41,421 bases of DNA from Coriobacteriales bacterium. GTDB lineage: Bacteria; Actinomycetota; Coriobacteriia; Coriobacteriales; UBA8131. A program made the position numbers and the translations under genes. The DNA lies in NCBI GenBank assembly GCA_031279835.1, contig JAITHV010000028.1, positions 1 through 41,421 on the forward strand. The letters run 5' to 3'. The notes beneath the pieces were generated by a model. It saw nothing but the letters and a program-made list of their open reading frames with translations. It was not told the DNA's origin and did no database searches. Below are positions 1-8,105 of this stretch, one piece after another. Numbering within the stretch: the first letter of the stretch is position 1; each line of letters starts with the position of its first letter.

Positions 1-1216
1 AGCGATGATGTCGGTTCATGCCGCGCTTGCGCTCGCGGCGGTCCATCGAGCCTGCCAGCACCTTGCCGAAACGCTTGCCCTTGGTGAGCACCCAGTAGTG
101 GAAGAAGCGAGAGATACCGTAACCTCGCATGATCTTCTTTCCGCGCTTGCGCTCGTTTCGCGGTGCCAGGACGTTGGTGTTGAAGCCGTTCGCCTCACCC
201 GACTCCCCACGCGTCGGCTCATAGAGATAAAACCCGCCTGGTTGCGCGTACTGTATCTCTTGTGCCCAAAGACGCCAGTCGGATTGCAAGGTCTCAGCCT
301 GATCGAGAAGCGACTCGACCATCGCGGCTGTGAGGCCGAAGCCCCCTATGTGAATGCCAGCATATCCCATGCCGCGCGCAATGGCAATCATCTTGGCGGC
401 GCGCAGCAGGCGGGCAGACTTTCCCTTGTCCTCGCTTTTGCCCTCTTGCTCGAGTGTGCGCAGGAGCTCGTCGCTGATATGGCAGCCTGCGATGGCGCCT
501 TTGCGCATGAGCTTTGCGGCACCAGCGTTGAGTAAGAAGATGTTGGCGATCACCGGCACGTCGTAGTGACGCTCCTTGAGGTAGACGAGCAGCTCGTCCA
601 TCTTGCGCGCGTCGTAGCCTAGCTGGATAATGATAAAGCGCGCGCCTGCCGCGATCTTCTTCTCAAGCTTGAAGTACTGGGTGACGACCTCAGCCTCGGT
701 GTACTTGAACGGGTTGACCACCGCGCCCGGAAAAAAGCTCGCCGGCTGCTCGGCGACCTCGCCGCGCGGGGTCTTTTGTACGAGTCCCTGGTTCATGTTG
801 TTGGCCAGCTGCAACAGCTGCACGGGGTCTAGGTCGAACACGGGCCGTGAGCGCCCCCTCCAGCCCGAGACCACATAGTCGCCCGACATGCACAGCAGGT
901 TCTCGACGCCTTGGCGCTGCAGCGCGTACATCTGCGCCTGGATCTGGTTGCGGTTTCGGTCCTTGCAGGTCGTGTGGACGAGCGGCGTTATGCCAGAGTC
1001 GAAGAACTCGTGGGCAAGCGCGTCTGCTAGCAAAGCAGGGTTGCCGCCTGGGTTGTCGGTGATCGAGATGGCGTGCACGCGCCCGGTGGCATAAATTTGC
1101 GCCATCTCTTCAAACTCCTTGACCTGGGCAGGCTCAGCAGCGCCCCTGCCCGGTATGAGCTCGACGGTAACAGCAAACTCGCCCTTCTCAACAGCCTCAC
1201 GCAATCGGTTGGTCAT
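1..1216 (-). CDS. MetF-type methylenetetrahydrofolate reductase with MTHFR_C (MetV-like) extension, partial
   Basis: The frame is open from ATG 1216 (AAGGGAG six bases upstream) to the window edge, so the C-terminus is missing; it is absent from the ORF track because it has no stop here. The first ~300 residues read as a MetF TIM barrel: AVTVELIPGRG near the start, then HAISITDNPGGNPAL, a D-rich TTCKDRNRNQ stretch and FIIIQLGYDARKMDELL. This family reduces methylene-THF to methyl-THF in the cytosol. Residues ~325-405 (FYLYEPTRGE, ISRFFHYWVLTKGKRFGKVL) match the lead-in of the MTHFR_C domain found in MetV of acetogens, so the full protein is probably a MetF-MetV fusion; the Cys-rich Zn/FeS part would lie outside the window. 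It sits downstream of a PucR gene and shares a putative operator with it. Confidence 0.85.
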   Translation of the reverse strand, partial: MTNRLREAVEKGEFAVTVELIPGRGAAEPAQVKEFEEMAQIYATGRVHAISITDNPGGNPALLADALAHEFFDSGITPLVHTTCKDRNRNQIQAQMYALQRQGVENLLCMSGDYVVSGWRGRSRPVFDLDPVQLLQLANNMNQGLVQKTPRGEVAEQPASFFPGAVVNPFKYTEAEVVTQYFKLEKKIAAGARFIIIQLGYDARKMDELLVYLKERHYDVPVIANIFLLNAGAAKLMRKGAIAGCHISDELLRTLEQEGKSEDKGKSARLLRAAKMIAIARGMGYAGIHIGGFGLTAAMVESLLDQAETLQSDWRLWAQEIQYAQPGGFYLYEPTRGESGEANGFNTNVLAPRNERKRGKKIMRGYGISRFFHYWVLTKGKRFGKVLAGSMDRRERKRGMNRHHR

Positions 1217-1255
1217 CGTGTGCTCCCTTCTCGACAGGCAGACGCAGTCTTTGTC

Positions 1256-1331
1256 ATTCTAGGGGATGCGGTGTCTCAATGAATGCAATACATTGTTTTT
1301 ATCAGACGCACATGAGTGCGACAACCTGTCG
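1256..1331 (-). promoter_or_regulatory. metF upstream region: dyad and -10-like box
   Basis: CGACA-ACC-TGTCG (1319-1331) is a 5+5 bp dyad whose 11-base core GACAACCTGTC is identical to one upstream of the PucR gene. A -10-like TAGAAT lies at 1261..1256 on the minus strand with only a weak -35 (TTCATT), as expected of an activator-dependent promoter. The remaining bases of the 290-base gap (1217-1507) show no gene I can support. Confidence 0.5.
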
Positions 1332-1507
1332 TGGCCGAAAAGATGCATCTCGTTGCATGCCAAAACTGATTCGTGTGCATGTTGCACCGATCCCCTGAAT
1401 GGCTGCTCGTCAGGGGGGAACGGCGAAGCAGCGCGTAAGATAGCGGGTCAAACCCGTATTTTTACAACTGTCACCCTACAAGTGATGCACTAAAGGAGAA
1501 GGATGGC

Positions 1508-3031
1508 TCAGGCGTCCATCATGTGAAGCGCCACCAGCGCCTGGAGGCGCACATGCGGGTCTTCCTCAAAATCCATTCGTGAGATAAATTTTATCTGTGC
1601 TATCTTATGTGCTAATGTGTTGCGATGCAAGAACAGCTCGCGCGAGGCTGGCGCAGCCCGCATGTCGTGCTTGAGATAGACGTCGAGAACGCGCAGGTAG
1701 TCGGTGCCGTACTCGTCATCGTAGCGCTTGAGCTGCATGAGCCCACGCGGGATGATCGCCTCAAGCGGCGTCGTCTGTCGCGTGGCAGAGACGAGGTAGT
1801 CCATAAAATAGTCCTCGAAGCGATGAAACGGCCTGCAGGGGTCTTTGGCCACGCCAATCTCCTGCGCCGACACCGCGAGCCGGTATGCAAAGGCCAGCAT
1901 CCAAAAATGGTTGAACACATTGCTCACGCCCAGATGGATCTGGTATTTGGAAAGGTCCGACACCAGCAGGTCGACCGTCTCGTCTTGAGGTATCACCGAA
2001 TGGTCGGCGTTTACGATGAAGACCATGCGGTGCTCGAATATCACGTACACCATGTGGCTGGCACGCGCACAGGCATGCTTGGCAGCCGCAGCAAGCAGGC
2101 CGCTCGGGAACAGCGGGTTGACCGGCGTGGCAACCACGCAAAAATAGGCCTCGCCGATACGCCAGGCCATCGTCTTGAGCGCCGACTCGAGGTCTTCGGG
2201 GGCATACTGCCTGCCTTCGAGCAGGGCGCGGACCTGCTCGTCGAGCTGTCGGGGCGCCGAGGTGTTCCAGTCGTCGTGATACGTGAGGCCCTGCGTGAGA
2301 AAACTGGCACAAATGACGATAAGCGCGTAGTCGCGCTTGGTAAACGGCGCACCCACCTCGTCAAACGACAACGTGGCAACAAGGCAGTTGCCGAGGAATA
2401 TGTTCTGTGCGAGCGTGCCGTAGCTCTTGTCGCTTGACAGCATAAAGGGCAGGTGCGGCTCCAGGGCGTCAGCACAGTAACGCTCAAGCGTGACAGTGTT
2501 GAGCGCGGCGCCGCTGCCGTCGGCATGAGGCGAGCTGTAATCTTCCGGAAGCCGATAGTGCTCCTCGTCCACCACGGAGAACACGAGCTGGAGGTGCGAG
2601 TCTACCAGGTAGAGAGGCCTACGCACTATAGGGCTAGCTAGTTCGCCAAGTCGCTTAAGGTGCGCTTTGGAGATAAGCACGTCTTGCATGTGGTTCGCCC
2701 AGATCTCGTAGGAGGAGAACAGCTCGACCACCTCGAAGAAAAGCCGCTCAAGCGAGACGGAGCTGTTGACCCAGGCGAGGTTGCAGTCTTTGTCCATGAG
2801 TGCCTTGGGGGGGCGTCCGATGACGAGGAGGCTCGAGAGCTCGGTTACCTTCTCCACGGCCTCCGGCGTAAGCTCCGAGGCCTTGACGACGTAGAGCAGG
2901 CTGCGCTTGGTGCAGCTGCCGTCGAACAGAGCCGGCAGGCGCAGACGCAAAACGTCGTAGTCTTCGCAGAGCCTGCATTGAGGCTTGAAGACTGACAAGT
3001 CCTCAGCGATGATATGCAGGTTCAGCTCCAA
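1508..3031 (-). CDS. PucR/CdaR-family transcriptional regulator
   Basis: The C-terminal ~65 residues (YLRVLDVYLKHDM, FLHRNTLAHKIAQI) are the PucR C-terminal helix-turn-helix: a helix, an acidic/basic spacer, then the LHRNTL recognition segment. The middle (~200-320) looks GAF-like or sensor-like but no ligand motif is recognisable. I choose TTG 3031 because GGGAGG lies five bases upstream, giving 507 residues; the ORF-track start at GTG 3187 would overlap the preceding response-regulator gene and adds an Arg-rich stretch. Two copies of a CAGRCRACCTGTCTG-type dyad lie directly upstream, so autoregulation is likely. The next gene downstream is metF, which carries the same dyad. Its ligand is unknown; a purine or one-carbon signal is only a guess from context. 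Confidence 0.8.
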   Translation of the reverse strand: MELNLHIIAEDLSVFKPQCRLCEDYDVLRLRLPALFDGSCTKRSLLYVVKASELTPEAVEKVTELSSLLVIGRPPKALMDKDCNLAWVNSSVSLERLFFEVVELFSSYEIWANHMQDVLISKAHLKRLGELASPIVRRPLYLVDSHLQLVFSVVDEEHYRLPEDYSSPHADGSGAALNTVTLERYCADALEPHLPFMLSSDKSYGTLAQNIFLGNCLVATLSFDEVGAPFTKRDYALIVICASFLTQGLTYHDDWNTSAPRQLDEQVRALLEGRQYAPEDLESALKTMAWRIGEAYFCVVATPVNPLFPSGLLAAAAKHACARASHMVYVIFEHRMVFIVNADHSVIPQDETVDLLVSDLSKYQIHLGVSNVFNHFWMLAFAYRLAVSAQEIGVAKDPCRPFHRFEDYFMDYLVSATRQTTPLEAIIPRGLMQLKRYDDEYGTDYLRVLDVYLKHDMRAAPASRELFLHRNTLAHKIAQIKFISRMDFEEDPHVRLQALVALHMMDA

Positions 3032-3045
3032 GAAAACCTCCCAGT

Positions 3046-3110
3046 CAGACAACCTGTCTGTTGTGGTGCCATGATAACGCACCTTGTTGCATAAACAGGC
3101 GACCTGTCTG
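3046..3110. promoter_or_regulatory. Tandem dyad operators upstream of the PucR gene
   Basis: CAGACAACCTGTCTG (3046-3060) is a perfect 6+6 inverted repeat around ACC. CAGGCGACCTGTCTG (3096-3110) is a second copy exactly 50 bp away with two changes in one arm. The first copy is only 15 bases above the chosen TTG start, next to the Shine-Dalgarno site, a position suited to repression. The core recurs upstream of metF. Confidence 0.6.
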
Positions 3111-3152
3111 GCGAAGGGGGCCATACAGCGTGTGAGCGTGCCGGGCGTCTTT

Positions 3153-3866
3153 CTAGAGGCCAAGCGCCTTCTTGAGAGCTGGGACACGGCGGCGTGAGAC
3201 CGGGACCTTCTCCTCCTCGCCCGCCAGCGCCAAGAGCACGGTGCCGCCGTTGACCGGGATGACCTCTTCCACGGCGTTGAGGTTCACGAGGTAGCGCCGG
3301 TGCGCTCGAAAAAAGCCCTGGTTTTCGAGTTTCGCCTCCAGGCGGGCCAGCGAGACAGTCGAGAGGTAGCGGTCCTGTTCGGTGTAGAGGTAGGAGTAGT
3401 CGTCTTTGGCGACGATGAAGTGTATCTTCTCGATGGCGACGAGCAGCTTCTTGCCGTTTTTGTCAACCGGAATGCGGTCGGCCGAAGTGGCCTTCGCCAT
3501 GGCCGAGGCATACGTGCTGACCTTGTGGAGGGCTTTGAGCAGCCGGTCGGTCTCGACCGGCTTGACGAGGTAGTCCACGGCATCGACGTCGAAGGCCTTC
3601 ATGGCGTGCTCGCTGTAGGCGGTCACAAACACGATGGCAGGCGGGACTTTGAGGCGGCCAAGGGCCTCGGCCAGCTGCAGGCCGTTGGCTCCCGGCATCT
3701 GAATGTCAAGGAACATGACGTCGGCGCCTTTGTCTTTAAGGCATTCCAGCGCCTCGCGCACGTTGCCCGCCTCAGCGACAACCTCTACCTGGCCGGTCTC
3801 GTCCAGCAGGAACCGCAGCTCTGAGCGCGCTGGCGCCTCGTCGTCAACGATTATCGCTTTTAGCAT
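3153..3866 (-). CDS. LytTR-family response regulator
   Basis: 237 residues. Residues 1-120 form a receiver domain: acidic pocket DDE at 8-10, phospho-acceptor Asp54 in FLDIQMPG, Thr in VTAYSEH and Lys in YLVKPVE. Residues ~135-237 form a LytTR DNA-binding domain (FIVAKDDYSYLYT, FFRAHRRYLVNLN, VPVSRRR). Such regulators bind short direct repeats rather than acting through an HTH. Its start overlaps the end of the sensor-kinase gene by 23 bases, so the two are translationally coupled. The downstream gene is the PucR regulator. Confidence 0.95.
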   Translation of the reverse strand: MLKAIIVDDEAPARSELRFLLDETGQVEVVAEAGNVREALECLKDKGADVMFLDIQMPGANGLQLAEALGRLKVPPAIVFVTAYSEHAMKAFDVDAVDYLVKPVETDRLLKALHKVSTYASAMAKATSADRIPVDKNGKKLLVAIEKIHFIVAKDDYSYLYTEQDRYLSTVSLARLEAKLENQGFFRAHRRYLVNLNAVEEVIPVNGGTVLLALAGEEEKVPVSRRRVPALKKALGL

Positions 3867-5148
3867 CCTCCACCACCTTCAATTGGTCGAATTCTCCAAA
3901 TGTCAACACCACAGTAGTGCCGACGCCCAGCTCAGATTGTACCGCAAGCCCGGCCGATGCTCCAAAAAAACCCCGTAGCCGCTCATCAACGTTTCTGAGC
4001 GCAACACTAGCATGTTCGCGCTTTGGGTCAAGCATCCTCTTGAGCTCCTCGCTGCTCATCCCCATCCCGTCGTCCGAGACCGCGACGCAGACGACGCCGT
4101 CTTTGATAAAGCCGCGCACCTCGATGCGTAGCGGCCGGTCGTCACGCATGCCATGAGCGACCGCGTTCTCGACCAGCGGCTGCAGAACGAACGAGGGGAC
4201 CAGCAGCTCGGCCAGCCCCGGCTCGAAGCTGCCGTCCATCGAGAGGCGCTCTTCGCCAAAACGGGCGACCTCGAACCCAAAGTAGCGCAGGGTCTGCAAA
4301 TGCTCCTGCTCTAAAGTGATGCGGTCAAGCGACCCTTCGAGTGTCTGGCGATAAAACACCGCGAACTCGCGCAACAGTATGCGCGCCTGAGCAGGGTTGG
4401 TGCGGATAAGGGATGCAATGGTGTTTATCGTGTTGAAGAGGAAGTGGGGGTTTATCTGCGCCTGGAGCGCCTTGAGCCGCATTTGGGTAGCGAGCTCGCG
4501 CTGATGCTCGAGGTCTGCGAGCTGAAGTTGCATCTCGAGGAGGGCGGCAAGGCCTTGTGCCATCGCCCGCTGCGTCTCGTCGATCTTCTTGGGCGAGCGG
4601 TAGTAGAACTTGAGAACGCCGACGGGCTCCTCGTGCAGTATGAGCGGAACAATGATGGCCGCCTGGAGGCTCGAGTCGCTGCGCGGGAACCCGATGTCTT
4701 CTTGGGAGGTGATGACGCGCACCTGACCGTCGGCAAGCACCGACATAGTGGCCTTGGTCTTAATGGGAGACCCGAGCGGGTAGTACTCGCGCTCGATGCC
4801 GGCAAAGCCCATGATATGAGTGCGGTCGGTGATCGCCACGGCGTTGGCCATCGTCGCGGGAAGCAGCAGCTTGCAGACCTCCTCGGCCGACTCGAGGGTC
4901 AGGCCTTGGCGCATGAAGGGCAGCGTCTTTGCGGCAAGCCGCAGCGTGCGCTCGCTTTGTCGCGCCCGCAGGCGGTCGGGGCTGTTGGAGTAGCGCAGCA
5001 TGAACAGGACCACAGCGGCGGCGGCAACCGCGCACAAGACGGCGAGGTGGGGCTGGCCGTCGGTCAAGACCAGCGAGGCCGCCACAAACAAGAGCAGGAC
5101 GACAATGCCGATAAGCAGGACTTCAATGAGTGAGAGGTTTCGTCTCAT
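3844..5148 (-). CDS. LytS/YpdA-type sensor histidine kinase with GAF domain
   Basis: 434 residues. Two membrane helices (about 5-28 and 33-54) replace the longer 5TM module of classical LytS. A GAF-like region spans about 75-210 (VIGF-type core MGFAGIEREYYPLG, AAIIVPLILHEEPVGVLKFYY). The His_kinase module carries the phospho-accepting His235 in QINPHFLFNTIN, followed by an ATPase with FVLQPLVENAVAHG and the DDGMGM glycine box. It should autophosphorylate and pass phosphate to the adjacent LytTR regulator. It lies 50 bases downstream of the TSUP transporter, so the transported anion could be part of the signal; this is inference. Confidence 0.92.
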   Translation of the reverse strand: MRRNLSLIEVLLIGIVVLLLFVAASLVLTDGQPHLAVLCAVAAAAVVLFMLRYSNSPDRLRARQSERTLRLAAKTLPFMRQGLTLESAEEVCKLLLPATMANAVAITDRTHIMGFAGIEREYYPLGSPIKTKATMSVLADGQVRVITSQEDIGFPRSDSSLQAAIIVPLILHEEPVGVLKFYYRSPKKIDETQRAMAQGLAALLEMQLQLADLEHQRELATQMRLKALQAQINPHFLFNTINTIASLIRTNPAQARILLREFAVFYRQTLEGSLDRITLEQEHLQTLRYFGFEVARFGEERLSMDGSFEPGLAELLVPSFVLQPLVENAVAHGMRDDRPLRIEVRGFIKDGVVCVAVSDDGMGMSSEELKRMLDPKREHASVALRNVDERLRGFFGASAGLAVQSELGVGTTVVLTFGEFDQLKVVEDAKSDNR

Positions 5149-5197
5149 AATCGGTAGGCCTCACACGACACAGACGGCGGACACTTGCCCTGGCAGC

Positions 5198-6043
5198 TCA
5201 CAGCCCGCTGTTCTTGAGCAACAGCAGCCCGCCAGACACCAGCAACAGCATACCAAACACAAGGCGCAGCGCACGATCAGGGATCTTTATGACAAGCCAG
5301 GCGCCAAGCTGCGCTCCAGGCACGGTTCCCGCGGCCAAGCTCAGCCCATAGAGCCATTCGACTTGGCCGAGCAGCAGGTGCGCCACGATGCCGGGGACCG
5401 CGATGATGCCGACGGCCACGAGCGACGTTCCGGCAGCCTGACTCATGCTGAGCTTGAGGTAAGAGACAAGGAACGGCACGATGATAAACCCGCCGCCTAC
5501 GCCGATGATTCCGGCGATGAGCCCGCCCACGGCGCCGATGGCGGCAGCGCCTGCCAGCTGTCGACCAGTCAAGGCGGGCGTGGCCGAGGGCGCGGGCGGC
5601 GCCGAGGGCGCGGGCGGCGCCGAGGGCGGGGGCGCGGCCAAGGGCGCGGGCTGGGTCACGGCGTTGTTCCTTTTGACAAGTGCCGCTCGGAGCATTTGCG
5701 CCGAGCTAAAAAGAATGACTCCCGCAGTGAGCACTGCAACTGCCATCTCGGGCACAAGCCCGCTGATCATGGCGCCGAGGGCAGAGGTCACTGCCCCCAC
5801 GGCCCCGATGCAAACGCCGACCTTGAGGACTGCGGTGCGTTGGCGGGCATGCCTCAGCGCACCCGAGAGCGCAGTGGGCGCAATGCTGAACAGCGAGGTC
5901 GCAGCGGCATGGACGATGGAGAGCCCGAACACAAGGTTGAACAGCGGCACTATCATGGTGCCGCCGCCGATGCCCAGCATGCCCGCAAGCACGCCGACTC
6001 CGACGCCGCACAGCGCCACGACTATCAGGATCTCAGGCTGCAT
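5198..6043 (-). CDS. TSUP (TauE/SafE) family transporter
   Basis: 281 residues, strongly hydrophobic, made of two homologous halves that each start with the family glycine motif: GMLGIGGGTMIVPLF near residue 21 and GIIGVGGGFIIVPFLV near 180. The halves are joined by a cytosolic-type linker of Ala/Pro/Ser repeats (PPAPSAPPAPS) encoded by an imperfect 18-base tandem repeat, which is longer than usual. The family moves sulfite, sulfonates or other organic anions across the membrane; the substrate cannot be read here. It stands between the glycosyltransferase and the LytS-like kinase in one orientation with short gaps. Confidence 0.9.
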   Translation of the reverse strand: MQPEILIVVALCGVGVGVLAGMLGIGGGTMIVPLFNLVFGLSIVHAAATSLFSIAPTALSGALRHARQRTAVLKVGVCIGAVGAVTSALGAMISGLVPEMAVAVLTAGVILFSSAQMLRAALVKRNNAVTQPAPLAAPPPSAPPAPSAPPAPSATPALTGRQLAGAAAIGAVGGLIAGIIGVGGGFIIVPFLVSYLKLSMSQAAGTSLVAVGIIAVPGIVAHLLLGQVEWLYGLSLAAGTVPGAQLGAWLVIKIPDRALRLVFGMLLLVSGGLLLLKNSGL

Positions 6044-6058
6044 GGCTCCTGCGGCGCC

Positions 6059-7942
6059 CTACTCCTCTTCGTTGTTCCAGAGGTGTGCCGAGACGCGCTC
6101 ATAGGTGGGGGGCGCCGATACTGCCCAGGGCTTTTGGTCGTCGGTGCGCGGGGGGTCCTTGCGCCAAGGCAACGGCTTGTCGTCGATGCTAGAGAACTCA
6201 TCTTGCGCATACCGAAACGACAACGTGTCGGGCCTTTCGTCGGGCTCAGTGGCCGCCGCGCGCTCATCGGGCACGCCAGCGCCGGGCATGCCCAGGGTGT
6301 CAGCGAGACACTCGGCAAAGACATCGGCCGGTGTCGAAACGCCAGCATCTTCAGTCGTCACAGGGGCGGATGAGAAGGCAGTCTCGAGAGGGCCCGGAGC
6401 CTCTGGAGCAAAGCCAGAGGTGTCGTCGGCGAAGCTGGTGTCGTAGATGGCCACGGGGTCAAAGGAGCCTTTATCGCCCGTGGCTGAAGCCAAGGGCGTT
6501 GACCCCGGCGTCGTTCTCGGCGTAGCAGGCGTCGTTGCTGCCGACGCTACGGACGTCGTTGCTGGCGTCGTCGGAGGCGTCTCTATGCCCATGGCGCCAA
6601 GGTCGAGCTCGAACTCGAGCAGCTCTTCCTTTGCAGGTGACTCGTGTTGCGCGTCGAACAGCCCACCCGTAGTGCTGCCGACAAAACCGCCCATCGGGCC
6701 GCTCATCGCCCGTGCTGACGCGGCGGCATAGTATGAGTCCTTGTCACTAGTTGGCTCATATGCTAATATGTTGCGGATTATCCCGTCATTCTCCAATGTT
6801 GCCACCACTTGCGGCCAGCCGATCTGAAACTCGTAGTACTTCGAGCAGAACACCTCGGCATACGACTTTGCCTCGCGCTGCGCCGCCATCGCGGCCTTGA
6901 AGTAGCCTTTGCGGTCTCGAGGACGCCCCAACACGCGCAACAAGGCCGTCAAAAAGACGCGGCGCGTGACCGAGTGCTCAAGGAACGGCCCGGGGTACGG
7001 GTCGAGCGAGTGGGGCTGGATGGGCAGCAAGTCGATTTGCGACTTCGCGTACTCTAGCTTGCGGTGCTCGTAGATCCAGCGGTAGATGTCTTGGCGAAAG
7101 CGCTGCGACTCGTTGCGGTTCGCGGGCGGCAAGTGGCTTATCGACCACTGGTTGTCGAACCACACGTCGCCTCCGTACATGCGCACGTTGAGCAAGTAGT
7201 CGAGGTCTTCTCCCCGGGGAATCCAAGGGTCAAACGAGATGCGGCGGTACGCCTCGCGGTGTATGGCGCACAGCCCGCCATAAAACCCGTTGGAGCGCGA
7301 GAGGCGCGTGCTGCCCATCGCCTTGGTAATCCATGCGTTAAACATGTCGCCCTGATGCCAATAGCGGTCGTACCAGTGGTTCTTCTGTGTCGACTTCCAG
7401 TTGCCCTTGCGGTCGGTGAAGTAGCCTGACTTTACCAGGACCGGCACGCCCTTTTGTGTGAGCTTGCCAAGGCCGTAGACCGCCTTCTCCAAAAAGGCGG
7501 GGTCTTCGACCACCTCGTCGTCGTCGATGAAGATGCACTCAGTAAAGCCGCCGGCCGCAGCAACAATCAGGCCAAGATTGCGGATGGCGCTGTATCCCGT
7601 GAGCGAAACGCCCTCCTTGATCGCGCCGAAGCCGAGGATGTCTGCCCGGGTGTAGAACTGTGCGAGCACGTCGTCGTCGATGACGGTGATCATCAGGTCT
7701 TGCGCGAACGAGGCCGCTGTCTCGTGGATCTTGTCTGCGGCATCGTGCTCAATGCCCGGCTCGGCCGCCACCAGCACGAAGATCGGTATGTCTATACGCG
7801 CCGTGCGCAGCGAGGCAAGGCAACGGAGCAGCTCTCCCTGGTGATTGAGCGGTGTTACGTGATCGTAGGTCGCCACAACGTTATAGCTCGGCCGCTTCCG
7901 GCTGCTCCCTACATAGGTGGGTATGATGATGACTGGGTTCAA
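6059..7942 (-). CDS. GT2-like glycosyltransferase with low-complexity C-terminal tail
   Basis: 627 residues from TTG 7942 with GAGGAG seven bases upstream. The N-terminal ~300 residues have a GT-A layout: VIIIPTYVGSS start, a DDD metal motif at 140-142 in CIFIDDDEVVEDP, an acceptor-region GFYGGLCAIHREAYRRI and a later RGEDLDYLLN. From about 440 to 560 the sequence becomes Thr/Pro/Ala-rich (TPPTTPATTSVASAATTPAT), a likely disordered tail. No signal peptide or membrane span is seen, so it is probably cytosolic and acts on a cell-surface glycan or a protein; donor and acceptor are unknown. The tail is unusual for the family. Confidence 0.8.
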   Translation of the reverse strand: MNPVIIIPTYVGSSRKRPSYNVVATYDHVTPLNHQGELLRCLASLRTARIDIPIFVLVAAEPGIEHDAADKIHETAASFAQDLMITVIDDDVLAQFYTRADILGFGAIKEGVSLTGYSAIRNLGLIVAAAGGFTECIFIDDDEVVEDPAFLEKAVYGLGKLTQKGVPVLVKSGYFTDRKGNWKSTQKNHWYDRYWHQGDMFNAWITKAMGSTRLSRSNGFYGGLCAIHREAYRRISFDPWIPRGEDLDYLLNVRMYGGDVWFDNQWSISHLPPANRNESQRFRQDIYRWIYEHRKLEYAKSQIDLLPIQPHSLDPYPGPFLEHSVTRRVFLTALLRVLGRPRDRKGYFKAAMAAQREAKSYAEVFCSKYYEFQIGWPQVVATLENDGIIRNILAYEPTSDKDSYYAAASARAMSGPMGGFVGSTTGGLFDAQHESPAKEELLEFELDLGAMGIETPPTTPATTSVASAATTPATPRTTPGSTPLASATGDKGSFDPVAIYDTSFADDTSGFAPEAPGPLETAFSSAPVTTEDAGVSTPADVFAECLADTLGMPGAGVPDERAAATEPDERPDTLSFRYAQDEFSSIDDKPLPWRKDPPRTDDQKPWAVSAPPTYERVSAHLWNNEEE

Positions 7943-8105
7943 ACGAACTCCTCAATGGGCACAGGCAGGCTCATTTTGCTTCAACGCCCGTGCTAGGTGC
8001 CCTTTGCTTATGGTACGCAGACGCACAGTATACCACTCTGGGCCAATATGGAGAAGCACGCTTGGTTGTTGCTGTATATTGCTTTGTTCGTTTAGTAGTT
8101 TTGTA

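Noticed and set aside
1496-1526. AGGAGA followed by ATG on the plus strand (possible leader peptide)
   Set aside because: It gives only seven codons inside the 3' end of the PucR gene on the other strand and precedes no plus-strand gene.
5000-6373. 457-residue plus-strand ORF
   Set aside because: It lies opposite the kinase, TSUP and glycosyltransferase genes and consists of Arg/Gly/His-rich shadow sequence with no domain.
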